Positions 23,390 to 30,817 of a DNA stretch of 34,770 bases are shown one piece after another (within the stretch, counting starts at the first letter, position 1; every line of letters begins with the position of its first letter). This DNA comes from Anaerolineales bacterium (GTDB taxonomy: Bacteria > Chloroflexota > Anaerolineae > Anaerolineales > E44-bin32). The notes under the pieces are model-generated. The model made no database searches, was not told where the DNA came from, and saw only the letters and a program-made list of their open reading frames with translations. The stretch lies in assembly GCA_016927115.1 (NCBI GenBank), contig JAFGNH010000058.1, positions 1 to 34,770 of the forward strand, in the 5' to 3' direction. Both the position numbers and the translations under genes were made by a program.

Positions 23390-24700
23390 ATGACAAAAGT
23401 AGCCATTATTGGCGCAGGCAGCACTGTTTTTACAACCGAACTGGTGACCGACATTCTTCTTACTCCCGGCCTCGAGGAAGGCAGCTTTGCACTCGTCGAC
23501 ATCGACAGCAAGCGGCTCGATCTCGCCCACCGGATGACCGAATGGCTGATCGGGCAGACCGGTTCCGGGTGGACAGTCGAAGCCTCCACAGACCGTACCC
23601 GTGTCCTCGCCGGCAGCGATTATGTGATCAACACGATCGAGGTCGCCGGGCTGGCCAATGTGCGCCATGATTTCGACATCCCGATGAAGTACGGCGTGGA
23701 CCAGTGCATCGGCGATACAATCGGCCCAGGCGGGATCTTCAAGGCACTGCGGACTGTGCCCGATTGGTTTGCCATCCTGCACGATGTCGAAGCGTTGGCC
23801 CCCGATGCCATGGTGATGAACTACACCAACCCCATGTCCATCCTCACCCTGACCGGTCTTCTCGCCTCCGACCTTCCTGTGGTCGGCCTGTGCCATTCCA
23901 TCCAGCACACCGCCCAGCAGCTGGCGGAATACCTTGAAGTACCCTTTGAGGAACTGGATTTCGCCGCCGCCGGTGTCAACCACCTCGCCTGGCTTACAGA
24001 ACTCAGCCGCAGCGGAGAGGATCTGTATCCTGCACTTTTCGAACGCGCCCGAAAGCAAGAAATTTATGAAAAGGACCCGGTGCGCTTTGAGATGATGTTC
24101 CAGCTCGGGTACTTCGTGACCGAATCCAGCGGCCACAGCTCAGAATATGTGCCTTACTTCCGTAAACGGCCGGAGCTTGTGCAGAAATTCTGCCGCAGCG
24201 AATATCTGGGCGAGACGGGTTTTTACGCCAACAACTGGCCGGCCTGGCGCCGTGAAGGCGACGAGATGCTGGAAAAAATCCTGGCTGGTGAAGAGGTATT
24301 CGAGCTGGAGCGCGGGCCGGAATTCGCCTCCTATATTATGGAAGCCGTCACACACAACCGGCCGGCGAAAATCTACGGCAATGTGCTCAATACAGGCCTG
24401 GTTGACAACCTGCCGCAGAACGGCGTTGTTGAAGTCGCCTGTATGGTTGACCGGGGCGGCATCCAGCCCACCCACTTCGGATATCTGCCGACCCAGGTCG
24501 CTGTACTCTGCCAGCAGTACATGGCTGTGCATGAACTGATGGCGGTCGCACTGCTCGAGGAGGACCGTGAAGCGGCGTTCCATGCGCTGGCTGTTGATCC
24601 ACTCACTGCCGCGGTGTGTTCGCTCGAGGAAATTCGCCAGATGTTCGATGAAATGGTAGAAGCTGAAAAGGATTATCTGCCTGAGTTCCTGTATGGGTGA
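23390..24700 (+). CDS. GH4 family NAD- and metal-dependent glycosidase, MelA-like
   Basis: A 436-residue cytoplasmic glycosidase using the redox-elimination mechanism of GH4. It begins with the dinucleotide fold VAIIGAGSTVFTTELV and shows NYTNPM (144-149), GLCHS (166-170, metal-binding Cys168), GVNHLAWL (195-202, metal-binding His198) and YFVTESSGHSSEYVPYF, which matches the alpha-galactosidase (MelA) branch rather than the phospho-glucosidase branch. A galacto-configured, non-phosphorylated alpha-glycoside is the expected substrate; beside the GH114 gene this may be an alpha-galactosaminide. GAAGGAG lies 7 bases before the ATG. Alpha-galactosidase on ordinary galactosides is the conservative alternative. 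Confidence 0.9.
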   Translation: MTKVAIIGAGSTVFTTELVTDILLTPGLEEGSFALVDIDSKRLDLAHRMTEWLIGQTGSGWTVEASTDRTRVLAGSDYVINTIEVAGLANVRHDFDIPMKYGVDQCIGDTIGPGGIFKALRTVPDWFAILHDVEALAPDAMVMNYTNPMSILTLTGLLASDLPVVGLCHSIQHTAQQLAEYLEVPFEELDFAAAGVNHLAWLTELSRSGEDLYPALFERARKQEIYEKDPVRFEMMFQLGYFVTESSGHSSEYVPYFRKRPELVQKFCRSEYLGETGFYANNWPAWRREGDEMLEKILAGEEVFELERGPEFASYIMEAVTHNRPAKIYGNVLNTGLVDNLPQNGVVEVACMVDRGGIQPTHFGYLPTQVAVLCQQYMAVHELMAVALLEEDREAAFHALAVDPLTAAVCSLEEIRQMFDEMVEAEKDYLPEFLYG

Positions 24701-24708
24701 GAAAATCT

Positions 24709-24743
24709 GGTCCCCGGTCATATGCCGGCTTTTTCCGGGGGCC
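24709..24743 (+). terminator. Terminator-like hairpin after the GH4 gene
   Basis: GGTCCCCGG (24709-24717) pairs with CCGGGGGCC (24735-24743) with one G-U pair. The sequence ACTTTTCT follows, a weak U-run. It probably causes partial termination after the GH4 gene. Confidence 0.4.
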
Positions 24744-24834
24744 ACTTTTCTGCTTATTGCCTGTGCCTGGGCTGCGCTTCCGCCCCAACAGTGTTCTACC
24801 ATGCGCGACGATCGCTGTTTTTCGCACCGGCGAA

Positions 24835-26109
24835 ATGTTTAAAATGCTGCACCAGCCGCTGCTGTCGCTCGCTCTGGTGTGTGCTTTTCTGACCCTGGCC
24901 GCTGTGCTGGTTGTCTGGAGAAAACCGGACCTGCGCGGCGTTACTGCTGTGTTTTTCTTCAGCGCACTGGTATACGCTGCTTCTGCCGCACCGGCTTTCA
25001 CGGATCAATCCTGGGCACCTCACTACGTCTACCTGGCAGATGCCTTCTCCCGCGGCCGGATTGTGCTGGAGGAAGAACCTCCCAACCCGAAGGAAAACGA
25101 CTGGACGTATTACGACGGGAAGTGGATGGTATCCTTCCCCCCCGCACCGGCGCTGCTGATGACACCCATCGCGTTGATCGCCGGCACAGACATCAACGAT
25201 GTCCTTTTTACACTCCTGTTTGCTGCCCTGAATGTAACCCTGTTCTACAACCTGATCCCGCTGGTCGGGAAATGGCTCAGGAACGGTTTCGAAACCCATC
25301 CCGCCGCCAGGCTGGGGCTCACCCTCGCCTTCGGTTTCGGTACAGTGCACTGGTGGCTCGCATGTTTCGGCCAGGTATGGTTCACCGCCCAGATACTGGC
25401 GGCGACTTTTATGCTGCTTGCCCTCCAGGAGACATTGGGGCGGGCCCGGCCTGCACTCGCCGGCCTCTGGCTTGCTCTCAGCGCGCTGTCCCGGCCGCCG
25501 GTTCTGCTTGCAGCACCGGTGTTCGTATGGCTGCTGGCAGACAGGAACAGCTTCCGAAAATTGCTGCGCTTCCTGATCCCCCTGGCCACCGCCGGGGTCC
25601 TCATGGGATGGTACAATCTGGCCCGCTTCGGCAGCCCCTTTGAGCTCGGCTACCGCTACATGGTGCTCGAAGAACTGCTGGCGGACATTGTCAAGGAGAC
25701 CGGTTCCTTTAATATTTCTTATCTCAGGACCAACTTCTATCATGCGTTCCTGAACCTGCCCGAACTGCAGGCGCGCTGGCCGTTTGTGGTGATGGATGGA
25801 TGGGGATTGAGCATACTGATCTCGACTCCGCTCCTGTTTGCGCTTGTGAAAGTGCCGCTGCGCGAGAAGCTGGTGCAGGCAGTGTTAATTGGCGCACTGC
25901 TTGTGGCCGTGCCCTCCATGCTGTATTACAACACCGGCTACCTGCAAGCCGGCTACCGCTATGCACTGGACTTCCTGCCTCTGCTGTTCATCGCGCTGGC
26001 AGCTGCCCTGCGCGGCCGCTTCAATACCGCCGCCTGGGTGCTTGCCCTCTTGTCCATCCTGATGGGCCTGCTCTCGCTTGCCAACTTTTACCTTTTGATG
26101 CTTGAATAA
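24835..26109 (+). CDS. Polytopic membrane protein, GT39/PMT-like glycosyltransferase fold
   Basis: A protein of about 424 residues with roughly ten membrane helices. The first outer loop contains the acidic segment AFTDQSWAPHYVYLADAFSRGRI, resembling the first-loop acidic motif of polyprenyl-phosphate-sugar transferases (ArnT/PMT class). WYNLARFGSPFELGYRY and YNTGYLQAGYRYALDFLPLLF are typical late segments. The start is uncertain. A GTG at 24697 overlaps the GH4 stop but leaves an odd Arg/Pro-rich leader across the terminator-like hairpin, so the ATG at 24835 is preferred although no good ribosome binding site precedes it. It may decorate a protein or lipid. Its link to the sugar pathway is positional only. 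Confidence 0.65.
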   Translation: MFKMLHQPLLSLALVCAFLTLAAVLVVWRKPDLRGVTAVFFFSALVYAASAAPAFTDQSWAPHYVYLADAFSRGRIVLEEEPPNPKENDWTYYDGKWMVSFPPAPALLMTPIALIAGTDINDVLFTLLFAALNVTLFYNLIPLVGKWLRNGFETHPAARLGLTLAFGFGTVHWWLACFGQVWFTAQILAATFMLLALQETLGRARPALAGLWLALSALSRPPVLLAAPVFVWLLADRNSFRKLLRFLIPLATAGVLMGWYNLARFGSPFELGYRYMVLEELLADIVKETGSFNISYLRTNFYHAFLNLPELQARWPFVVMDGWGLSILISTPLLFALVKVPLREKLVQAVLIGALLVAVPSMLYYNTGYLQAGYRYALDFLPLLFIALAAALRGRFNTAAWVLALLSILMGLLSLANFYLLMLE

Positions 26110-26161
26110 GTCCTGTGTCGAACGAAAAACTGTGCAGGTATGTCGATAGAAGGAGTCCATT

Positions 26162-27088
26162 ATGAAATTTGATATCCTTGTTGCCGGAGAACTAAACCCC
26201 GACCTGATCCTCGACGATCCGGAGCTGGACGTCTCTTTCGGGCAGGTTGAAACGCTTGTCAGAGATGCCGAGCTGACAATTGGCTCCTCCTCCGCCATTT
26301 TCGCCTGCCAGGCCGCCCGCCTGGGGCTGCGCACCGCATTTATCGGCGTGGTCGGCGATGACCTCTTCGGGCGGTTCATGCTCGATTCGCTTTCCGAACG
26401 CGGTGTTGATGTTACAGCCTGCATCGTGAATCCGGAGCTGCATACCGGCTTCAGTGTGATCCTCTCCCGCAGCGGCGATCGGGCAATTCTTACCCACCCC
26501 GGTGCGATCGCCGCCCTGCGCGCCGATCAGCTTTCTGAAACCCAACTGAAAAACGCCACCCACCTGCATGTCGCCAGCTTCTTTCTGCAGCAGGCTCTCC
26601 AGCCGGGATTGAAGGACCTCTTTGCCCATGCTCAATCGCTGCACCTCACAACATCGCTGGATACCAACTGGGACCCGGGCGGGCACTGGGAATCGGTGCA
26701 GGAAATACTGCCATGTACCAATGTGTTCTTTCCCAATGAGAATGAAGCGCTGGCACTTACCGGTGCAGCAGATGCAGAGCAGGCTGTCGCCCAGCTTGCG
26801 GGCAAAATTCCGATTGTCGCCCTGAAACTCGGAGCGGAAGGTGCCTTGATGCGTGCGGGCACAAAAACCCAACGATTAACTGCGCCGCATGTCAGCGTGG
26901 TCGATACAGTTGGTGCCGGCGATTCGTTCGATGCCGGATTCCTGTTCGGCTACCTCAAGGGTTGGCCGCTGATGCGCGCCCTCGAGCTGGCCGTCGCCTG
27001 CGGATCCCTTTCCGTGCAAGCCCGCGGCGGCACCGCCGGCCAGCCGAACCTGGAAACCGCACTGCAATACATCCAGCAGTGGGAATAA
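26162..27088 (+). CDS. PfkB/ribokinase-family sugar kinase
   Basis: A 308-residue cytoplasmic kinase. The family's C-terminal signature DTVGAGDSFDAG (248-259) carries the catalytic base Asp254 and anion hole; NENEA (192-196) is the metal/ATP-side motif. The N-terminus reads VAGELNPDLI, a sugar-binding strand. Where most members have a Gly-Gly-x-x-x-Asn loop, this one has GSSSAIFA (41-48), so the sugar may differ from ribose, fructose or tagatose phosphate. AAGGAG precedes the ATG. As the last gene on this strand before a very stable inverted repeat, it likely supplies the phosphorylation step: galactosamine or N-acetylgalactosamine before the deaminase, or tagatose-6-phosphate after it. Confidence 0.88.
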   Translation: MKFDILVAGELNPDLILDDPELDVSFGQVETLVRDAELTIGSSSAIFACQAARLGLRTAFIGVVGDDLFGRFMLDSLSERGVDVTACIVNPELHTGFSVILSRSGDRAILTHPGAIAALRADQLSETQLKNATHLHVASFFLQQALQPGLKDLFAHAQSLHLTTSLDTNWDPGGHWESVQEILPCTNVFFPNENEALALTGAADAEQAVAQLAGKIPIVALKLGAEGALMRAGTKTQRLTAPHVSVVDTVGAGDSFDAGFLFGYLKGWPLMRALELAVACGSLSVQARGGTAGQPNLETALQYIQQWE

Positions 27089-27099
27089 CACCTCTTTTC

Positions 27100-27141
27100 A
27101 GGAGACCCTCACCAGGAGACCTTCATCAGGAGACCCGGTCT
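27100..27141 (+). repeat. Three 14-bp tandem units after the kinase gene
   Basis: AGGAGACC recurs at 27100, 27114 and 27128, an exact 14-base period (units AGGAGACCCTCACC, AGGAGACCTTCATC and a third that runs into the long inverted repeat). Confidence 0.8.
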
Positions 27142-27202
27142 GGACACTGAAACGTTCAGGTGAATGAATGAATGAATCTTCGGTGTCCAGACCGGGTCTC
27201 CT
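27128..27202. terminator. Very long inverted repeat between convergent kinase and toxin genes
   Basis: Bases 27128-27147 and 27183-27202 are perfectly complementary over 20 bp; the stem extends four more pairs inward with one G-U pair. The loop holds four GAAT units. Only CTTTG follows on the plus strand, so it is not a textbook terminator, but a stem of this strength between convergent genes would stop or protect transcripts from both sides. Confidence 0.7.
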
Positions 27203-27215
27203 TTGTCTGTGTACT

Positions 27216-27593
27216 CTATTCCCGGCAAGCATGGGAATAATGCTCCAGGATAACCGGATCCTTCGTCAGCAGCAGGTTTTCATTTACTGATGCCTGGGCC
27301 ACAATCAAACGATCAAATGGATCCCTTGTCCAATTAATTTTCAACGTTTGGCTGACTACCATGTTGAAATCCTTGTCACACACGGAAAGACCCATACGCC
27401 CCGCCAGATCGGACAGGATCGTATCAGGAGAAACCAGGATACGCCCTATCTCAAACAGATACTGCAGTTCCAGACGAACAATGGGTGAGAGAACAAGATC
27501 GTTCTGATTCAACAGGGCTTTCCCGGATTCGGTAAACCGGTCCAGCAGCCCCGCATATAGCCAGACCACGATATGAGTATCAAGGTAAATCAA
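27216..27593 (-). CDS. vapC: PIN-domain toxin, VapC family
   Basis: A 125-residue PIN-domain ribonuclease. The acidic catalytic set is visible: Asp5 in MIYLDTHIVVW, Glu42 in RLELQYL, Asp91 and Asp94 in WTRDPFDRLIVAQA, and a late LLTKDP. Toxins of this class cut tRNA or rRNA and are held in check by the co-expressed antitoxin. It overlaps the upstream antitoxin gene by 14 bases, so translation is coupled. The gene looks intact. It sits at the boundary between the sugar locus and the sigma-factor genes. Confidence 0.88.
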   Translation of the reverse strand: MIYLDTHIVVWLYAGLLDRFTESGKALLNQNDLVLSPIVRLELQYLFEIGRILVSPDTILSDLAGRMGLSVCDKDFNMVVSQTLKINWTRDPFDRLIVAQASVNENLLLTKDPVILEHYSHACRE

Positions 27594-27816
27594 GATTCAC
27601 TTCCTGCTCCCAGTGAATATCCGCAAGATCATCCGGATTTCCGGTAATTACTTCTGGACGATGGACTAGATTCTTTAGTTTGTCAATCCTGTCCACCGGC
27701 ACAATTTGCAGTTTCCGCCCCCCCTTTGAAATCTCCAGCGGTATTCCTGTTTCCAATACTTCGTCAAGGTACCGGTAGATATTTTCCCGCAGTTGTGTTG
27801 GTGTTACAGTCTTCAT
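27580..27816 (-). CDS. Phd/YefM-type antitoxin
   Basis: A 78-residue protein beginning MKTVTPTQLRENIYRYLDEVLETGIPLEISKGGRKL in segments typical of the Phd/YefM DNA-binding fold (strand, helix with Leu-Arg-x-Asn, then the RKL strand). The C-terminal 30 acidic residues (PEVITGNPDDLADIHWEQE) would wrap the PIN toxin. GGAG lies about 6 bases before the ATG, within the palindromic upstream region. With its toxin it should repress its own promoter. Confidence 0.85.
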   Translation of the reverse strand: MKTVTPTQLRENIYRYLDEVLETGIPLEISKGGRKLQIVPVDRIDKLKNLVHRPEVITGNPDDLADIHWEQEVNLDLP

Positions 27817-27825
27817 GTTTTCTCC

Positions 27826-27855
27826 GTACGTACGTTTATATATTTACGTACGTAC
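27826..27855 (-). promoter_or_regulatory. Palindromic operator of the toxin-antitoxin pair
   Basis: GTACGTACGT (27826-27835) and ACGTACGTAC (27846-27855) are perfect inverted copies flanking ten A/T bases. The half-site centres are 20 bases apart, two helical turns. It ends 10 bases before the antitoxin ATG. A candidate promoter just beyond (TTGAAT at 27882-27877, TATTAT at 27861-27856 on the minus strand) has a short 15-base spacer. Confidence 0.75.
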
Positions 27856-28011
27856 ATAATAGCATACTAACCGGGTATTCAAGAAAGCGCAAACTGGAGA
27901 GAAACCTGTCCACACCGCCCCAATCCCAATGTGTTCAGAGGTTTATCAGTGGCCTTACTAAAGAGCAGTTTATTCACCAGCGCGTACAGCCAGAAATTCA
28001 GCCTGATCAGA

Positions 28012-30249
28012 TCATCGAATCCAGAGCCCTCTCAATGCTCCCCTCACTCCCGGCAGCCGGTATGTCTCACAGCTGTCGGGGGCTAGAAGGATAACCTCGC
28101 CTTCCTGGTTGTCCGCTGTGATCAGACTCACACCCAGAAGATGGCCAGCCCGCTCCCAGGCGATCCCGCTGACAGCAAGCGCCGGAGCATCCAGCACCAG
28201 CCTGGCCGGGCTTCCGTCCATCCCCATGATGTACAGGCTGCTGTTGTCGCGGCCGCGGTAGGCGATCCAAAACCCATCCGGGGACACTGCCGGATAGGGC
28301 GCTTTCAACGATGAGTTCTTGAGCACGAACAGTGTATCAGTCCCGCCGGTTTCCACATCCACTTCCCGCAGATCAAATCCGTTTTCGCTCGAGCCGGGAA
28401 TGGTATAGTACAGCGCGGTACCGTCCGGCGACCAACCTGCAATGGATTCGTATCCGAGGTTCGAAAGCTGCAACGGGTTGGTACCATCGCGGCCGACCAC
28501 AAAGATGCCATACGCCTCGCCGGCGCGTACAACCGCTATCCGGCTGCCGTCCGGCGACCAGTGCTGGCTGATCCCCGACATACCGGCGATCGTTTCCTCT
28601 GCTCCTGTCTCCAGATCGAGAATTCCGATTCCCCTTTCATCCGCATAGGCCAGGGCGGAACCATCCAGAGAAACCGCACCGTGCACACTTCCAACAGCAA
28701 GAACACGGCTGCCGCTCCCATCCACAGCACTTTCCACTAACTGCATCTGCGGATTCACCTGCGCAACCACAACCAATCCATCCAGCCCGTCCGGCAGCTC
28801 CGGAATCGATGGGTAGGAACCGCTGTCCCAGCACACTCCCTCGGAAATGGCTGTTTGGAATTCTCTCACCTCTTCCGGCTGCCATTCCGTCTGTAAATTT
28901 TCTACAGGCTCAGCTTTGGTTGGTCTGTCGAATACCAGTGTCAGGGAGCCCGCGGGCAGGTCCGCATATACCATACTTCGGGTGAAAGCCCCGCCCCAGG
29001 CTCCACCGCCGCCTCCAGCTAATGCCTGGAACCCGTCGATCGCCACATTCACGTCGACCAGGTCCGGCCCCGGATCAATGCTGAAGGAGAAGCTATCTTC
29101 CATCGCCGTTACTGAAAGCAGCCGGATGGTAAAACCACCTATATCAATATCCTGGTTCAGATCCCACACCTGCCCGGGCTGCGGCGCCAATCCTGTGTCG
29201 AAAACCAACCTGGCAGGTTCCTCTATCTCAACTTCAGATATCACCATCGCGTTGAACGAAAATTTGAGCGGGAAAGCCAGGCCTGCGCCATCTATCTGTA
29301 CAGCCCAGCTGTAACCGCCCCGTCCGGTGTCAATATCCATCGGCGGCTGGATGTCTTCAGGGAAACCATAGCGGACAGTGTTACCCTGTGCATCGTGGAT
29401 CACCATCGGTCCAATGATCTGCAGCCAGCTGCCCTCGGGCACCAGCGAACGCACCGAACCGAGAAGGATGTAGCCGTCTTGTGTTTCGATAACACTGTCC
29501 ACCGACACAGAGGCATTTGCTTCGACATCTGCAGTCTGTGTTTCCACCCCGGAGAGCGGTTCATCCCTGCCCGCAGTTCCGGGTGACGGCAAAACCGCCT
29601 GGACCGGCAGGATGATCAGATTGTCTGGTGCATCGACAAAGGTCAGCGGCAGCTCCCAGCCGGTCGGGGTTGTATCCGGCAGGGTATTAAAAATGCACGG
29701 CAGCACAAAAGTAACCTGGTAGATATCCGCCGGCACCGGCGCATCTATATCCAGTTGTGTGCCATCCGGCAGGCGCAGGTAAGGCAGTTCGAAACATCCC
29801 GTTACAGCTTCATTCCCGGGATAGGCCGAGAGCGACACGCCCGAAACTCCGTACTCAAGCCGAGTCTCGGTTTCCAACAGAAAAGCCTGGTTAACAGCCA
29901 CGGTGATACCATCCCGCACCTGGCTGACCGGCTCCGTCAGCACCCGAATTGTGCTCTCCTGGTCGACAAGCCCGATGCCGGGAATATACCCCAGCAGCTT
30001 CTTGAAACCGGCATACACCTGCTGCGGGCCGACAATCAGGGTGGTGAGAATAACCAGGGTGAGCACCACCATAGCAATCGCCGCCGCCGGGCGCAGCCCG
30101 AACAACATCTGACCCCGCGGCTTACCTTTCTTTGCCCGCTCCAGAAGGTCTCGTTCCAGCCTGTTTATAAACTCGGGACGGATTTCCGGGACAGCAAAGG
30201 ACTGCCGGACCTGTTCTTCAAACGCTGGCATCACTGTCCATTCACTCAT
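28012..30249 (-). CDS. Membrane-anchored anti-sigma-like protein with C-terminal beta-propeller
   Basis: A 745-residue protein. Residues 1-50 are a soluble helical segment (FEEQVRQSFAVPEIRPEFINRLERDLLERA) like a cytoplasmic sigma-binding region; 53-73 is a single membrane helix. Residues about 80-460 form an extracytoplasmic beta-rich region of unknown family. Residues about 490-745 form a TolB/WD40-like propeller with repeated WSPDGSRIAVV, WSPDGTALYY and VSPDGFWIAY blades. GGAGG precedes the ATG, and its start overlaps the end of the sigma-factor gene by 8 bases, so the pair is co-translated. The domain order suggests sensing outside the membrane and sigma control inside. No zinc-finger (HxxxCxxC) anti-sigma motif is visible, so the sigma-binding role is inferred from position. 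Confidence 0.75.
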   Translation of the reverse strand: MSEWTVMPAFEEQVRQSFAVPEIRPEFINRLERDLLERAKKGKPRGQMLFGLRPAAAIAMVVLTLVILTTLIVGPQQVYAGFKKLLGYIPGIGLVDQESTIRVLTEPVSQVRDGITVAVNQAFLLETETRLEYGVSGVSLSAYPGNEAVTGCFELPYLRLPDGTQLDIDAPVPADIYQVTFVLPCIFNTLPDTTPTGWELPLTFVDAPDNLIILPVQAVLPSPGTAGRDEPLSGVETQTADVEANASVSVDSVIETQDGYILLGSVRSLVPEGSWLQIIGPMVIHDAQGNTVRYGFPEDIQPPMDIDTGRGGYSWAVQIDGAGLAFPLKFSFNAMVISEVEIEEPARLVFDTGLAPQPGQVWDLNQDIDIGGFTIRLLSVTAMEDSFSFSIDPGPDLVDVNVAIDGFQALAGGGGGAWGGAFTRSMVYADLPAGSLTLVFDRPTKAEPVENLQTEWQPEEVREFQTAISEGVCWDSGSYPSIPELPDGLDGLVVVAQVNPQMQLVESAVDGSGSRVLAVGSVHGAVSLDGSALAYADERGIGILDLETGAEETIAGMSGISQHWSPDGSRIAVVRAGEAYGIFVVGRDGTNPLQLSNLGYESIAGWSPDGTALYYTIPGSSENGFDLREVDVETGGTDTLFVLKNSSLKAPYPAVSPDGFWIAYRGRDNSSLYIMGMDGSPARLVLDAPALAVSGIAWERAGHLLGVSLITADNQEGEVILLAPDSCETYRLPGVRGALRGLWIR

Positions 30250-30817
30250 GGGAAACCTCCATCTGCTCTTGCAGCCGGGATAACAGGCGATATACCTGCT
30301 TTTTCACCGTATCCCCGCTTCTGTGAAGCAGCCTGCCCATCTCCGAAAACCGCATTTCAGCAAGGAAACGCAGGCGCAGCAGCTCCTGTTCCTGCTCCGG
30401 CAGAGACCCGATCAATTCATCCAATCGGGCATTCTGTTCTGATCGGATCACCGCCGCCAGCGGATTATGGTCTTCAACTGCACTTTCTGCGGCGTCCAGG
30501 GTGGTTTGGGGTTTTCGTCTCCGGTAGTAATCCTTCAGTTTGTTTCGTGCGATCGAAAACAGCCAGGAGACGAACCTGTCATTTTGCCTGAGCCCCGGGA
30601 GCGCCTCAAAAGCCGACAGGAATGTCTGGGCGGTCAGATCTTCGGCGTCGGCAGTATTCCCGGTCCGGCTGTAGAGATATCGATACACCCGTTCAACAGA
30701 AAGGCGGTAAAGATCACCGAATGCACCGGGGTCGATCCTCGCCTCTTTTACAGCCTGCTGCAGATCCTTACAGGATAGGTTCGGTGCAGAGGTATCTTGT
30801 TCTGTGTTTTTTACCAT
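30242..30817 (-). CDS. RNA polymerase ECF-type sigma factor
   Basis: A 191-residue sigma-70-family factor. Region 2 (about 35-100) shows FGDLYRLSVERVYRYLYSR, DAEDLTAQTFLSAFEAL and RFVSWLFSIARNKLKDYYRRR; region 4 (about 135-185) shows LPEQEQELLRLRFLAEMRFSEMGRLLHRSGDTVKKQVYRLL, with the usual helix-turn-helix. The ATG used has AGGAAC 6 bases upstream; the frame stays open further upstream but without a ribosome binding site or sigma homology. It overlaps the anti-sigma-like gene. Confidence 0.92.
   Translation of the reverse strand: MVKNTEQDTSAPNLSCKDLQQAVKEARIDPGAFGDLYRLSVERVYRYLYSRTGNTADAEDLTAQTFLSAFEALPGLRQNDRFVSWLFSIARNKLKDYYRRRKPQTTLDAAESAVEDHNPLAAVIRSEQNARLDELIGSLPEQEQELLRLRFLAEMRFSEMGRLLHRSGDTVKKQVYRLLSRLQEQMEVSHE

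Noticed and set aside
22727-24136. Long minus-strand frame (469 residues) opposite GH114 and GH4
   Set aside because: It is antisense to two well-supported enzymes with clear motifs and shows no domain of its own; it is a codon-bias shadow.
24697-24834. GTG start giving the membrane protein 46 extra residues
   Set aside because: The extra segment is Arg/Pro-rich, spans a terminator-like hairpin and precedes a good hydrophobic start. It remains possible because GTGA overlaps the GH4 stop, so the start is marked uncertain.
29755-30591. 278-residue plus-strand frame opposite the anti-sigma and sigma genes
   Set aside because: Shadow of two overlapping real genes; no motif or ribosome binding site.
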